Shown piece by piece: positions 1 through 8,541 of a stretch of DNA of 28,147 bases. Every line of letters begins with the position of its first letter. Within the stretch, counting starts at the first letter, position 1. Both the position numbers and the translations under genes were made by a program. Source of the stretch: DATCMU01 sp036563245 (GTDB lineage: Bacteria > Pseudomonadota > Alphaproteobacteria > Rhizobiales > Devosiaceae); NCBI GenBank assembly GCA_036563245.1, contig DATCMU010000027.1, positions 1-28,147 on the forward strand, written 5' to 3'. The notes under the pieces were generated by a model. The model searched no databases and was not told where the DNA came from. It saw only the letters and a list, made by a program, of their open reading frames with translations.

Positions 1-1047
1 GCCCGTCTCCGACAACCCGCGCTCAACCGTCTCAACCAAAGTGTTCACGCCCTCCGCAAGACGGTTCAGTTCCGCATCCGAGAACTCCGCAGAAACACGC
101 CGCGTGAAATCTCCCGACGCCGCCGCATCCACAACCTCGCCCACCTCATGCAGCAGCGCACTCATCGCCCTGGCACGCTCCTGGGTCTGTTCGCTGTGGG
201 CGCGTTCGTCCCGCTGCATTTCGCGCACCTTGGCGTTGTTGTCGCTAAAGACCGTGATGGCGTTCGACATGCGCGACAGCTCGGCCCAGAATGTCACGTT
301 CGGCACGTCCACTTCTTCCTCGCCCGCCGCCAGGGCATCGAGGCCCCCGGTCATGCGATCGAATGAGGGCAACACGTAGCCGGCGACGAATATGGTGGAG
401 CCCACCACCGCGATCACCACCACGATATTGAGCGCCACCCCGATCAACCGGCCCTGCTGGCTGAAGGCCAGGGCCGCCGCCTGCCGGTTCTCGGTGTCCG
501 CAATCATCGCCTGCTGCGCGACCGCGTTCTGCTCACGCATCTGTGTGATCGCGGCGCCCAGTTTCTCGGCGGCGGCGTCGAATTCCGGCATGATCTTGTT
601 GCCGACCAGTGCGCCGCCAGCCATGTAGGCCTCGGCCATCTTCTTTCCGGTAGCGAAATAATCCGGGAAGTCCTTGGTCATCTGGTCCAGCGCCTGCACG
701 ACGCCGTCGAGCCCCATCGCAACCGCCAGTTCCCTGGCCTTGCCGGAATCGGCCTCGAACGACTTGGCCGACTCCGCGGCCTTGGCCGGACCATCATCCA
801 ACCCGTTATAGCCGCGCGTCGCCGACACGTCGGTGAAGTATTGCTGCACCTGCACCACGTCCAGATGGCTGTCGCGCAGCGCTTCGCTCAGCGCCAGCAA
901 TTGCTGAGACTTCTGGTTGGAGATCGAGACTGCTTCGGCCAGTTGGCCTTGCGCCGCCATGCCGAAATAGATGGTCACAACGGTACCGATCACGGCGATG
1001 ACAGCGGCAAGCAGTCCGCCGATCAGAGAAAAGCGCGACAAACGCAT
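1..1047 (-). CDS. Methyl-accepting chemotaxis protein, N-terminal part (cut by window start)
   Basis: This is the first 349 codons of a membrane chemoreceptor; the reading frame is still open at base 1, so the C-terminal signalling domain lies outside the window. What is visible: a short cytoplasmic start (MRLSRF), TM1 at about residues 7-29, a mainly helical Ala/Gln-rich periplasmic region at about 30-200 resembling helical-bundle sensor domains, and TM2 at about 201-226. A HAMP-like segment follows (about 227-275), then a second HAMP/linker-like helical region (about 295-349, with EVGEVVDAAASGDFTRRV). Tandem HAMP-like segments are common in rhizobial MCPs. A histidine kinase with the same front end cannot be formally excluded, but the linker sequence is typical of MCPs. 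The ligand cannot be told. The gene has its own upstream gap of 164 bases and is not coupled to the leucine operon. Confidence 0.82.
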   Translation of the reverse strand, partial: MRLSRFSLIGGLLAAVIAVIGTVVTIYFGMAAQGQLAEAVSISNQKSQQLLALSEALRDSHLDVVQVQQYFTDVSATRGYNGLDDGPAKAAESAKSFEADSGKARELAVAMGLDGVVQALDQMTKDFPDYFATGKKMAEAYMAGGALVGNKIMPEFDAAAEKLGAAITQMREQNAVAQQAMIADTENRQAAALAFSQQGRLIGVALNIVVVIAVVGSTIFVAGYVLPSFDRMTGGLDALAAGEEEVDVPNVTFWAELSRMSNAITVFSDNNAKVREMQRDERAHSEQTQERARAMSALLHEVGEVVDAAASGDFTRRVSAEFSDAELNRLAEGVNTLVETVERGLSETG

Positions 1048-1181
1048 GAAAGAGGCCCCCGGGTATCAGACGATTCCGGAGGCCATTTTCGCCGGCTCTG
1101 CTTAATGAAGTGATACGCAAGACCACGATATGGCCCCGGGCGCCGAACACGCCTCGACCTACGGGAGCAAACGGCCGCGAA

Positions 1182-1210
1182 GTGTCCTTGCCACCCCGTG
1201 GACCGGACAC
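1182..1210 (-). terminator. Stem-loop just after the leucine-degradation operon
   Basis: Nested inverted repeats lie immediately beyond the stop codon of the last gene of the operon: GTGTCC (1182-1187) pairs with GGACAC (1205-1210), and inside it CCAC (1191-1194) pairs with GTGG (1198-1201). No clear U-tract follows in the direction of transcription, so this is either a weak or Rho-assisted terminator, or a 3'-end stabilising hairpin. The rest of the gap up to the chemoreceptor start shows nothing else I can name. Confidence 0.4.
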
Positions 1211-1211
1211 G

Positions 1212-1997
1212 TCACGCCCAGCGCGGACGCCGCTTTTCCAGAAACGCTGATATTCCTTCCGCCGCCTCGTCGGTTTCCCAGGCGTCGGCCAGCCGGCCGA
1301 TGGTGTCCTCGATCGCCGCGTCGTCGATGCGCGGGCCGAGCGACCGGGCGAGCGCCTTGGCGCGACCCACCGCTCCGGGGGCAACCGAAAGATAGGGAGC
1401 GACGTGTCTTTCGATGGCAGCATCGAGCTCGTCCGGCGCCACCGTTTCCGCCACCAGGCCCAAATCGCGGGCTTCTTCGGCATCGAACACGCGTGAGGAC
1501 ATGAAGATCCGCCGGGCCTGCCCCTCGCCCAGCCGGGCGACGACATAGGGCCCGATGGTCGCCGGAATGAGCCCAAGCCTCGTTTCGGTCAGCGCGAAAC
1601 GGGTGCCTGTTGCAGCGACCGCGACATCGCAGACGCACATCATGCCCACCCCGCCTCCGAAGGCATCTCCATGCACCCGTCCGATCAGGGGTTTCGGCAT
1701 CTCGTTGAGCGCGCGCAACATATGCGCGAGCCGGCGGGCTTCCTTCATCCTGCCGGCGCGATCGGCCTCGATCTGCGCCTTCATCCAGTTGAGGTCGCCG
1801 CCCGCGCAGAAGACCGGCCCGGCCGCCGCCAGAATGACCGCGCGCACGTTGTCCATTGCGCCAAGCCTGGCTGCAACGCTGGTGAGCTCCGCGATCATGG
1901 CGCCCGAAAGCGCATTGCGCTTGTCGGCCCGGTCAAGGGTCAGCCGCGCAACGCCGCGCGCGTCGATGGAAAGATCGAGCGTCTCGTATTCGGTCAT
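1212..1997 (-). CDS. liuC: Methylglutaconyl-CoA hydratase (crotonase family)
   Basis: A 261-residue crotonase-fold protein expected to hydrate 3-methylglutaconyl-CoA to HMG-CoA, the fourth step from isovaleryl-CoA in leucine breakdown. The oxyanion-hole segments are visible as CAGGDLNWMK (about residues 64-73) and HGDAFGGGVGMM (about 109-120). GGDLNWMK is typical of the AUH/LiuC branch rather than of generic enoyl-CoA hydratases. The segment ALTETRLGLIPATIGPYV carries the second catalytic-type Glu; the first Glu of classical enoyl-CoA hydratase is not present in GGGVGMMCVCD. The start codon sits in an ATGA overlap with the HMG-CoA lyase stop, so translation is probably coupled. It is the last gene of the operon. 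The family alone would allow other acyl-CoA substrates; the operon makes the assignment fairly secure. Confidence 0.88.
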   Translation of the reverse strand: MTEYETLDLSIDARGVARLTLDRADKRNALSGAMIAELTSVAARLGAMDNVRAVILAAAGPVFCAGGDLNWMKAQIEADRAGRMKEARRLAHMLRALNEMPKPLIGRVHGDAFGGGVGMMCVCDVAVAATGTRFALTETRLGLIPATIGPYVVARLGEGQARRIFMSSRVFDAEEARDLGLVAETVAPDELDAAIERHVAPYLSVAPGAVGRAKALARSLGPRIDDAAIEDTIGRLADAWETDEAAEGISAFLEKRRPRWA

Positions 1998-2851
1998 GCC
2001 GGACTCCTCATCTGGCGCGCGAAAGCGGCAATGGGGGCAAGCCTGCTCGCTGCGATTCCGGTCTCGAACCCCAACTCATGCAACAGCTCGACCACCGCTT
2101 CGGTTGCCACATTGCCCTTCGCGCCCGGCGCGTAGGGACAGCCTCCGAGCCCGCCAATAGAACTGTCGAAGGTGCGCAGGCCGCGCTCGAGGGAAACCCT
2201 GATATTGTCGAGCGCACGCCCCCTGGTGTCATGGAAGTGGCCGGCCAGCCGCGCGGCGGGTATCGAACCCAGGACGGCGTCCAGCATGGTCGAGAGGGTA
2301 TCGGGTGTCGCATGCCCTATCGTGTCGCCAAGGCTGACCTCGTAGCAGCCCATGGCAAACAGTTCGGTGGCAACCCTTGCCACGCTGTCCGGCGGTGTCG
2401 GTCCGTCATAGGGACAGTCGGTGACGCAGGACACATAGCCTCGCACCGCAATGCCATCCGCCCGCGCGGCGGCCATGAGTGGCACAAACCGCTCAAGGCT
2501 CTCGTCGATCGAGCAATTGATATTGTGCCGGCTGAAACCTTCGGAAGCCGAGGCGAATACGGCCACTTCGTCGGCCCTGGCTGCCCGCGCCGCCTCGTAG
2601 CCGCGCATATTGGGCGTCAGCGCGCAATACCTGACACCCGGCACCCGCCGGATCCCGGCCATCACCTCGGCGCTGCCGGCCATTTGCGGCACCCATTTCG
2701 GCGAGACGAAACTGGCCACTTCGATCTTTTCGAATCCGGCGTCGGACAGCATGTCGACCAGCGCGATCTTGTCCGCGGCCGGGATCATCCGCGCCTCGTT
2801 CTGCAGGCCGTCGCGCGGGCCCACCTCGAACACTGTGACATGCTCAGCCAC
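1994..2851 (-). CDS. liuE: Hydroxymethylglutaryl-CoA lyase
   Basis: A 285-residue HMG-CoA lyase of the DRE-TIM metallolyase family. It cleaves HMG-CoA to acetyl-CoA and acetoacetate, ending leucine catabolism. Visible landmarks: GPRDGLQNE at residues 11-19 (catalytic Arg and metal-binding Asp), GHFHDTRG with His205 and His207 as metal ligands, and the family signature GGLGGCPYAPGA at 233-244 with the active-site-loop Cys238, followed by Asn247. The length is normal for bacterial enzymes, which lack the mitochondrial leader. The ATG lies inside the last codons of the upstream carboxylase subunit gene (8-base overlap), and the stop overlaps the next gene's start as ATGA. Both junctions suggest tight translational coupling. 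Confidence 0.94.
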   Translation of the reverse strand: MAEHVTVFEVGPRDGLQNEARMIPAADKIALVDMLSDAGFEKIEVASFVSPKWVPQMAGSAEVMAGIRRVPGVRYCALTPNMRGYEAARAARADEVAVFASASEGFSRHNINCSIDESLERFVPLMAAARADGIAVRGYVSCVTDCPYDGPTPPDSVARVATELFAMGCYEVSLGDTIGHATPDTLSTMLDAVLGSIPAARLAGHFHDTRGRALDNIRVSLERGLRTFDSSIGGLGGCPYAPGAKGNVATEAVVELLHELGFETGIAASRLAPIAAFARQMRSPA

Positions 2852-4871
2852 CGGCCGGCTCCATCGCTTCGGTCGCTTGCGGCACCAGTCGCAGCATCAG
2901 TTCCCCTTCCGCGACCTGCTGGCCGATCTCGGCCAGAACCTCACCGACCGTGCCATCGCGCGGCGCCACAAGGGCATATTCCATTTTCATGGCTTCGAGC
3001 ACCGCCAGCGTGTCGCCACGACCCACCTGCTGACCGGGCTCGGCCAGGACCGCCCGCACCTGCCCCGGCATCGGCGCTATGACGGTATCGCCGCCCGCCT
3101 CGAATTCTTCGTCAAGATCGAGATGATCGGGCATGTCGAAGACAAAGGTGCCGCCATCGATGAAAACGGTGGTCCGGTTCCTGTCGCCGGCAACGCTGGC
3201 CTTTGTGCGCCTGCCCGCCAGATCGACCTGCACGCCGGCGCCGCCAAGCGCCTCGATCCGCAAGTCCCGGCTCTCGCCTGCCAATTCGACACGGAAGTGG
3301 CCGTCCCCGCAGACGGTGACCGCGCACTCGATCCGCTTGCCGCCGGTTTCGAGCAGGGCGAACTGCGTGGCCTCCGACCACTGCCGCCACCCCGCAAGGC
3401 TGACGAACGGATCGGTGCCTGTCCTGCGCCGCAACAATCCCAGTGCTGCAATCGCGGCCAGCACCGTCGCCAGCGGCGGCGGTTCGGACTGCTGGACAAG
3501 TTGATCCATTTCGCGTCCGATCAGTCCCGTATCGGGCATGCCGGCCACGAAGGTTTCGTCCGCAACGAGCTTGCCCAGGAACGCCGCATTGGTCACCACG
3601 CCGGCGACATGGCATTGCGCCAGTGCCGCCCCGAGGCGATTGAGCGCCGATGCACGGTTCGGACCGTGCACGATCAGCTTTGCAATCATCGGATCGTAGT
3701 AGGGCGTGATCACATCGCCTTCCCGCACGCCACTGTCGACCCGCACGGGGCCCAGGGAAAACGAACTCGCCTCGGGCAATGACAGATGGCTCAGCTGTCC
3801 CGTCGCCGGCATGAAGTCGCGATCCGCATCCTCGGCATAGAGCCGCGCCTCGATCGCGTGACCCTTGATCTTCAGGTCCTCCTGACCAAAGGGGAGCGGC
3901 TCGCCCGCGGCCACGCGAAGCTGCAATTCGACCAGGTCCAGGCCCGTGATCGCCTCGGTCACCGGGTGTTCGACCTGCAGGCGCGTATTCATCTCCATGA
4001 ACCAGAACCCATCCGCGCGCAGCCCCCGGCTGGTGTCGGCGATGAATTCCACCGTACCGGCGCCCACATAGCCGATGGCCCGGGCCGCTTCTACCGCCGC
4101 CTGGCCCATGGCTTCGCGCACCGCTTCCGGCATCCCGGGCGCCGGGGCCTCCTCGATCACCTTCTGGTGACGTCGCTGCAAGGAACAGTCGCGCTCGAAC
4201 AGATGCACGATATTGCCCTGGCTGTCGCCGAACACCTGCATCTCGATATGGCGCGGCCGCGTGATGTATTTCTCGATCAGGCACGCCGGATCGCCAAAAC
4301 TGGCCTCCGCCTCGCGGCGCGCGGATGCAAGCGCTTCGCGGAACGCCTCCCGGCGCTCGACGAGCCGCATGCCCTTGCCGCCGCCGCCGGCCCGCGCCTT
4401 GATGAGAACCGGATAGCCGATCCGGTCGGCCTCCGCTTCAAGCGTGTCCGCATCCTGGCTTGCGCCGTGATAGCCGGGCACGACGGGAACGCCGGCCTTT
4501 TCCATCAACGCCTTGGCCGCGTCTTTCAGCCCCATGGCCCGGATCGCGGTTTCGGGCGGCCCGATGAAAGTCAGGCCCGCGGCCTCCACCTTGTCGACGA
4601 AACCGGGGTTTTCCGAGAGGAACCCGTATCCGGGGTGAATGGCTTGGGCACCCGTATCGAGTGCCGCCGCAACGATACGCTCGCCCGACAGATAGCTGTG
4701 AATTGCCGCCGCCTCGCCGATCCGCACGGCCTCGTCGGCCATGGCAACATGCCGGGCCCCGGCATCCGCATCCGAATAGACGGCCACCGTGGCCACGCCG
4801 AGCCGTCGTGCCGACGCGATGACCCGGCAGGCGATCTCGCCGCGATTGGCGATCAGGATCTTTTTGAACAT
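2844..4871 (-). CDS. liuD: Methylcrotonoyl-CoA carboxylase, biotin carboxylase/BCCP subunit
   Basis: The 675-residue alpha subunit of 3-methylcrotonyl-CoA carboxylase: ATP-dependent carboxylation of biotin, which is then passed to the carboxyltransferase subunit. Domain order: biotin carboxylase N-domain from residue 1 (MFKKILIANRGEIACRVI), ATP-grasp with the glycine-rich loop KARAGGGGKGMR and the metal-site region EMNTRLQVEHPVTE, BC C-domain, a BT-type linker region, and a C-terminal biotinyl domain with the acceptor lysine at about residue 629 in EAMKMEY. I chose the ATG at 4871 because it starts exactly at the conserved family N-terminus and has a GAGG Shine-Dalgarno about 8 bases upstream; upstream in-frame codons do not look coding. 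Related propionyl- or geranyl-CoA carboxylase subunits look similar, but the operon supports MCC. Confidence 0.93.
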   Translation of the reverse strand: MFKKILIANRGEIACRVIASARRLGVATVAVYSDADAGARHVAMADEAVRIGEAAAIHSYLSGERIVAAALDTGAQAIHPGYGFLSENPGFVDKVEAAGLTFIGPPETAIRAMGLKDAAKALMEKAGVPVVPGYHGASQDADTLEAEADRIGYPVLIKARAGGGGKGMRLVERREAFREALASARREAEASFGDPACLIEKYITRPRHIEMQVFGDSQGNIVHLFERDCSLQRRHQKVIEEAPAPGMPEAVREAMGQAAVEAARAIGYVGAGTVEFIADTSRGLRADGFWFMEMNTRLQVEHPVTEAITGLDLVELQLRVAAGEPLPFGQEDLKIKGHAIEARLYAEDADRDFMPATGQLSHLSLPEASSFSLGPVRVDSGVREGDVITPYYDPMIAKLIVHGPNRASALNRLGAALAQCHVAGVVTNAAFLGKLVADETFVAGMPDTGLIGREMDQLVQQSEPPPLATVLAAIAALGLLRRRTGTDPFVSLAGWRQWSEATQFALLETGGKRIECAVTVCGDGHFRVELAGESRDLRIEALGGAGVQVDLAGRRTKASVAGDRNRTTVFIDGGTFVFDMPDHLDLDEEFEAGGDTVIAPMPGQVRAVLAEPGQQVGRGDTLAVLEAMKMEYALVAPRDGTVGEVLAEIGQQVAEGELMLRLVPQATEAMEPAGG

Positions 4872-4961
4872 CGGTCTACCCTCGTGGCGTGGACTGAGGT
4901 GCCACAACCCCTTGCCCTGTCGGACATGGAGTAGACGAGGCGGCACGCGAAATCGATCCGC

Positions 4962-5402
4962 TCATCGCAACAGGTCCTCCACGAGCTTGAAGCGTTCACA
5001 CACCAGTTCCATGTCCGGCGCCCATCCGCCATTGCGTTCGAAATAGGCTATGTGCCCCTGCCGCCAGCCATCGAACGTCGCGTCCTCGCCCTCAGCAAGC
5101 GCGAATGCCTCGCTCACTTCCCGAAAACGACAAACGGTGACCTGCTCCGTCTCGATGACCAGTGCCGGGTAGCCATCCCAGTCGAGCGCGATGTCGCGCC
5201 GGCCGACGACCGGAAGGCTTTCGCCCCCATCGCCGAAGTCGCGCAGGGCACCGCAGGTCGCGCGCTTGCTGCCCGCCCGAACGAGCGCGAGAAGATGGTC
5301 GCACAGATCGCGGCTATCGCCGAAGGTGAAGCTCTCCGCCCCTGGATAGCGGTCCGTGACCGCCGCAAGCGCTTCCGCCGGGCCTGGGGTTGTTTTGCTC
5401 AA
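4962..5402 (-). CDS. Small ASCH-domain protein inside the leucine operon
   Basis: A protein of about 146 residues with the pattern of an ASCH domain (PUA-like beta barrel, thought to bind RNA or nucleotides): ESFTFGDSRDLCDHLLALV, then GSKRATCGAL, then a central strand pair (LVVGRRDIALDWDGYPALVIETEQV is the general region), and a C-terminal WRQGHIAYFER helix. Its role is unknown; it is not a known leucine-pathway enzyme. It lies between the two MCC subunit genes on the same strand. Start choice: I prefer TTG at 5402, which has AGGAG eight bases upstream and marks where GC-rich third positions begin. A GTG at 5468 would overlap the upstream stop as GTGA and give 168 residues, but the added N-terminus does not look coding. 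A 90-base gap separates it from the biotin carboxylase gene. The domain call is fairly good; the function is open. Confidence 0.72.
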   Translation of the reverse strand: MSKTTPGPAEALAAVTDRYPGAESFTFGDSRDLCDHLLALVRAGSKRATCGALRDFGDGGESLPVVGRRDIALDWDGYPALVIETEQVTVCRFREVSEAFALAEGEDATFDGWRQGHIAYFERNGGWAPDMELVCERFKLVEDLLR

Positions 5403-5464
5403 ATTGGTCACTCCTGCACTCGATCGCCGATTTCCGCTGGCCCAGCATGCCGCTTCATGCCCGG

Positions 5465-7075
5465 TCACATCCGGAACACGCCAAAGCGCGTGTCCTCGAT
5501 CGGAGCGTTCAGGGCCGCCGCAAGCGAGAGACCAAGGACGTCGCGGCTCTTGCGCGGATCGACGATACCGTCGTCCCAGAGCCGCGCCGAGGCGTAGAGC
5601 GGATGCGACTGGCGCTCGAACATCTCAAGGGTCGGGCGCTTGAATTCGGCCTCCTCGGTCTCGGACCATTGGCCGCCGGCGCGCTCGACACTTTCGCGCT
5701 TCAGGGTGGCGAGCACACCCGCCGCCTGTTCGCCCCCCATCACGGAGATGCGCGAATTCGGCCAGGTCCACAGGAATCTCGGCGAATAGGCGCGCCCGCA
5801 CATGCCGTAATTGCCCGCCCCGAACGAGCCGCCCACCAGCATGGTGATCTTTGGCACCCTGGTCGTCGCTACCGCCGTCACCAGCTTGGCGCCATCCTTG
5901 GCAATGCCGCCGGTCTCGTATTTCCGCCCCACCATGAAGCCGGTGATGTTCTGCAAGAAGACGAGCGGTATGCGCCGCTGGGAGCACAATTCGACGAAAT
6001 GCGCGCCCTTGAGCGCGGATTCGGAAAACAGAACCCCATTGTTGGCCACGATCCCTACCGGCATGCCATGCACATGGGCGAATCCGGTGACCAGCGTCGT
6101 GCCGTAGCGCGCCTTGAACTCGTCGAACCGCGAACCGTCGACGATGCGGGCGATCACCTCACGGATGTCATAGGGGGTCTTGAGGTCGGCCGGAACGACG
6201 CCGAGAATCTCTTCGGGATCGTAGCGCGGCTCCTCCGGCGATTGCAGATCGAGCTGCGAGGGACGGATCCTGTTCAGCCCCGCCACGGCCTGCCGCGCCA
6301 GTGCCAGGGCATGCGCATCGTCATTCGCCAGATAGTCCGCTACGCCCGACAGGCGGGTATGCACATCGCCCCCGCCCAGGTCCTCCGCCGAGACGACTTC
6401 GCCGGTCGCCGCCTTCACCAATGGCGGTCCTGCCAGGAAGATCGTCCCCTGGTCCTTCACGATGATGGTGATGTCGGACATGGCCGGCACATAGGCCCCG
6501 CCCGCGGTGCACGAACCCATGACCACCGCAATCTGCGGAATGCCCCTGGCCGACATGTTGGCCTGGTTGAAGAAGATGCGCCCGAAATGGTCGCGGTCGG
6601 GGAACACTTCGTCCTGGTTGGGCAGGTTCGCCCCACCGCTGTCGACCAGATAGATGCAGGGCAGGTTGTTCGCTTCGGCGATTTCCTGCGCCCGAAGGTG
6701 CTTTTTCACCGTCATCGGGTAGTAGGTGCCGCCCTTCACCGTGGCATCGTTACACACGATCATGACGTCCTGGCCGGAAACCTTGCCGATGCCCGCCACC
6801 GCGCCAGCCGAAGGGCTGGCGCCTTCATACATGTCGTGTGCGGCGAACAGGCCGATTTCGAGAAAGGCCGACCCGGGATCGATGAGGCGCGACACCCGCT
6901 CGCGCGGCAGGATCTTGCCCCGCGACACATGCCGCTCGCGTGCCTTGGCGCCACCACCATCCATGGCCTTTTCCGCGGCCTGCCGCACCGCTGCCAGCGC
7001 CGCCAGGTTGGCCTCGCGGTTGCGGGAATAGGTTTCCGATCTCGACGAGATCTGCGAGCCAAGCACAGCCGTCAT
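5465..7075 (-). CDS. liuB: Methylcrotonoyl-CoA carboxylase, carboxyltransferase subunit
   Basis: The 536-residue beta subunit of methylcrotonyl-CoA carboxylase, which moves carboxylate from biotin to 3-methylcrotonyl-CoA to give 3-methylglutaconyl-CoA. It has the two crotonase-like carboxyltransferase halves. Recognisable stretches are GKILPRERVSRLIDPGS near residue 50, YLVDSGGANLPNQDEVFPD in the N-half, and GSCTAGGAYVPAMSD forming an oxyanion/biotin site. In the C-half these are NITGFMVGRKYETGGIAKDG and GSFGAGNYGMCGRAY, both strongly characteristic of MCC-beta. It ends in GVFRM as in many homologues. The ATG at 7075 overlaps the dehydrogenase stop as ATGA and matches the family N-terminus; longer in-frame starts upstream lie antisense to nothing meaningful and read through the dehydrogenase gene. 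It acts as a complex with the alpha subunit encoded two genes downstream. Confidence 0.95.
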   Translation of the reverse strand: MTAVLGSQISSRSETYSRNREANLAALAAVRQAAEKAMDGGGAKARERHVSRGKILPRERVSRLIDPGSAFLEIGLFAAHDMYEGASPSAGAVAGIGKVSGQDVMIVCNDATVKGGTYYPMTVKKHLRAQEIAEANNLPCIYLVDSGGANLPNQDEVFPDRDHFGRIFFNQANMSARGIPQIAVVMGSCTAGGAYVPAMSDITIIVKDQGTIFLAGPPLVKAATGEVVSAEDLGGGDVHTRLSGVADYLANDDAHALALARQAVAGLNRIRPSQLDLQSPEEPRYDPEEILGVVPADLKTPYDIREVIARIVDGSRFDEFKARYGTTLVTGFAHVHGMPVGIVANNGVLFSESALKGAHFVELCSQRRIPLVFLQNITGFMVGRKYETGGIAKDGAKLVTAVATTRVPKITMLVGGSFGAGNYGMCGRAYSPRFLWTWPNSRISVMGGEQAAGVLATLKRESVERAGGQWSETEEAEFKRPTLEMFERQSHPLYASARLWDDGIVDPRKSRDVLGLSLAAALNAPIEDTRFGVFRM

Positions 7076-8235
7076 GCCATTGCGCCCATCAATTCGCGTC
7101 CGATCAGCATTCGGCGGATCTCTGAGGTTCCCGCGCCGATCTCCATGAGCTTTGCATCGCGGAACAGCCGCGAGACCGGCGTCTCGTTCATGAAACCCGC
7201 ACCCCCCATGGCCTGCACCGCCTGGTGCGCCTGCACCATGGCCTGTTCGGAAGCATAAAGCACGCAGGCCGCCGCGTCCTGCCGGGTCACCTCGCCCCGG
7301 TCGCATGCCTTGGCCACCTCATAGACATAGGCTCGCGCGGAATTCATCGCGGTGTACATGTCGGCGATCTTGCCCTGCATCAACTCGAATTCGCCGATGG
7401 GCCGCCCGAACTGCTTGCGTTCCCTGAGATAGGGCATGATCTCGTCAAGGCACGCCGCCATGATGCCGGTGCCGATCCCGGAGAGCACCACGCGCTCGTA
7501 GTCGAGCCCGGACATCAGCACCCGGACGCCCTTGCCCTCCGCCCCCAGCACGTTTTCGGCCGGCACCTCGACATTCTCGAAGACCAGTTCCACCGTGTTC
7601 GATCCGCGCATTCCCAGTTTGTCGAAATGCTCGGAATGGCCGAACCCGGCCATGCCCTTTTCGATCAGGAATGCGGTGATCCCTTTCGATCCCGCCTCAG
7701 GGTCTGTCTTGGCATAGACAACCAGCGTATCCGCTTCGCCGCCATTGGTGATCCAGTATTTCGTGCCGTTGAGCACATAGCGATCGCCCTTGCGCTCAGC
7801 CCTCAGGCTCATCGACACCACATCCGATCCCGCACCGGCCTCCGACATCGCCAGTGCGCCGACATGTTCGCCGGAGACCAGCCTGGGAAGATACTTCTCC
7901 TTCTGCGCCGCGCTGCCGTTCAGCTTGATCTGGTTCACGCAAAGGTTCGAATGCGCGCCATAGCTCAGTGAAACCGAAGCCGAAGCGCGGGCGATCTCCT
8001 CCACGGCAACCGTATGGGCCAGATAACCCATGTCAGCCCCGCCATAGGCTTCGGGCACCGTGATTCCGTGAAGGCCCAGTTCGCCCATCTCCCGCCACAA
8101 CTCGGCCGGGAATTCATTGCGCCTGTCGATCTCCGCCGCCATGGGCCGCACACGCTCCTGCGCCCAGCGATGGACCATTTCGCGCAGCGCCTCGACGTCG
8201 TCGCCAAGGCTGAATTTCATGCTGCCGGAAAACAT
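7072..8235 (-). CDS. liuA: Isovaleryl-CoA dehydrogenase
   Basis: A 387-residue FAD-dependent acyl-CoA dehydrogenase that oxidises isovaleryl-CoA to 3-methylcrotonyl-CoA, handing electrons to ETF. FAD-binding signatures are AMSEAGAGSDVVSM (about residues 129-142) and KYWITNGGEAD. The catalytic base supports isovaleryl specificity: Glu247 lies in GLDYERVVLSG, the position used in isovaleryl-CoA dehydrogenases, while the position used by medium-chain enzymes (YEGT) reads GAGTSE here. It is the first gene of the operon; the likely promoter is in the 359-base gap upstream. The ATG at 8235 is preceded by GGGGAGGA with a long spacing; an ATG five codons later (8220) is a possible alternative but lacks a good ribosome site. 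The enzyme is complete and ordinary. Confidence 0.94.
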   Translation of the reverse strand: MFSGSMKFSLGDDVEALREMVHRWAQERVRPMAAEIDRRNEFPAELWREMGELGLHGITVPEAYGGADMGYLAHTVAVEEIARASASVSLSYGAHSNLCVNQIKLNGSAAQKEKYLPRLVSGEHVGALAMSEAGAGSDVVSMSLRAERKGDRYVLNGTKYWITNGGEADTLVVYAKTDPEAGSKGITAFLIEKGMAGFGHSEHFDKLGMRGSNTVELVFENVEVPAENVLGAEGKGVRVLMSGLDYERVVLSGIGTGIMAACLDEIMPYLRERKQFGRPIGEFELMQGKIADMYTAMNSARAYVYEVAKACDRGEVTRQDAAACVLYASEQAMVQAHQAVQAMGGAGFMNETPVSRLFRDAKLMEIGAGTSEIRRMLIGRELMGAMA

Positions 8236-8434
8236 GAGGTTCTGTCCTCCCCGCCCGCGAGCCGGGCGTGTTGTTCGTTCTTGTTGCCTATTGCGTCCGT
8301 TGCTTGCCGCAAACGCAACCTACGCCGGACCGGGCGCAAGGTGAAGCCGATCCTTGCGCTTTGCGGCATCCGCAATTCGTCGGGGTCGGCGACGCAGCCG
8401 GATACCCTCACGCAACCGCCGCAACACAAAATGA

Positions 8435-8459
8435 CCCGCGACGCTTGTAGCGACGCGGG
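8435..8459 (-). terminator. Probable intrinsic terminator of the lacI-type/xylA unit
   Basis: CCCGCG (8435-8440) pairs with CGCGGG (8454-8459), and inside it CGCT (8442-8445) pairs with AGCG (8449-8452) around a TGT loop, with a single A-A mismatch between the two stems. On the minus strand the hairpin is followed by TCATTTTGTG, a short T-run. It lies downstream of xylA in the transcription direction and upstream of the leucine operon promoter region, so it would insulate the two. Confidence 0.55.
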
Positions 8460-8470
8460 CCAGGTCAAGA

Positions 8471-8514
8471 GCGCTTTCAGGAAAAGTTGAAACGGTTTTC
8501 CGGTTCGAAAGCGC
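8471..8514. repeat. Short palindromic intergenic repeat, copy 1
   Basis: The ends GCGCTTTC (8471-8478) and GAAAGCGC (8507-8514) are perfect inverted repeats. Inside, GGAAAA (8480-8485) faces TTTTCC (8496-8501). A partial direct copy follows at 8542. TTCCGGTTCGAA (8498-8509) recurs exactly at 11223-11234, in each case about 10-11 bases after GGAAAAGT. This looks like a member of a dispersed extragenic repeat family of the kind seen in rhizobial genomes; whether it belongs to a named family cannot be decided here. Confidence 0.6.
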
Positions 8515-8541
8515 GGCCATTCAACGATTTGGAGCCGTTGC

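Noticed and set aside
4872..4946. A longer start for the biotin carboxylase subunit gene
   Set aside because: The extra 25 residues have no family counterpart, and a good ribosome site sits before the ATG at 4871.
4872..4961. A 5-bp stem (GTGGC/GCCAC) just before the biotin carboxylase ribosome site, as a regulatory leader
   Set aside because: The stem is too short, and such pairs are frequent in GC-rich DNA; no second alternative structure is visible.
5390..7258. A long plus-strand open frame of over 600 codons opposite the MCC carboxyltransferase gene
   Set aside because: It is a high-GC antisense shadow: no family resemblance, His/Arg-rich composition, and the minus-strand gene is a clear full-length enzyme.
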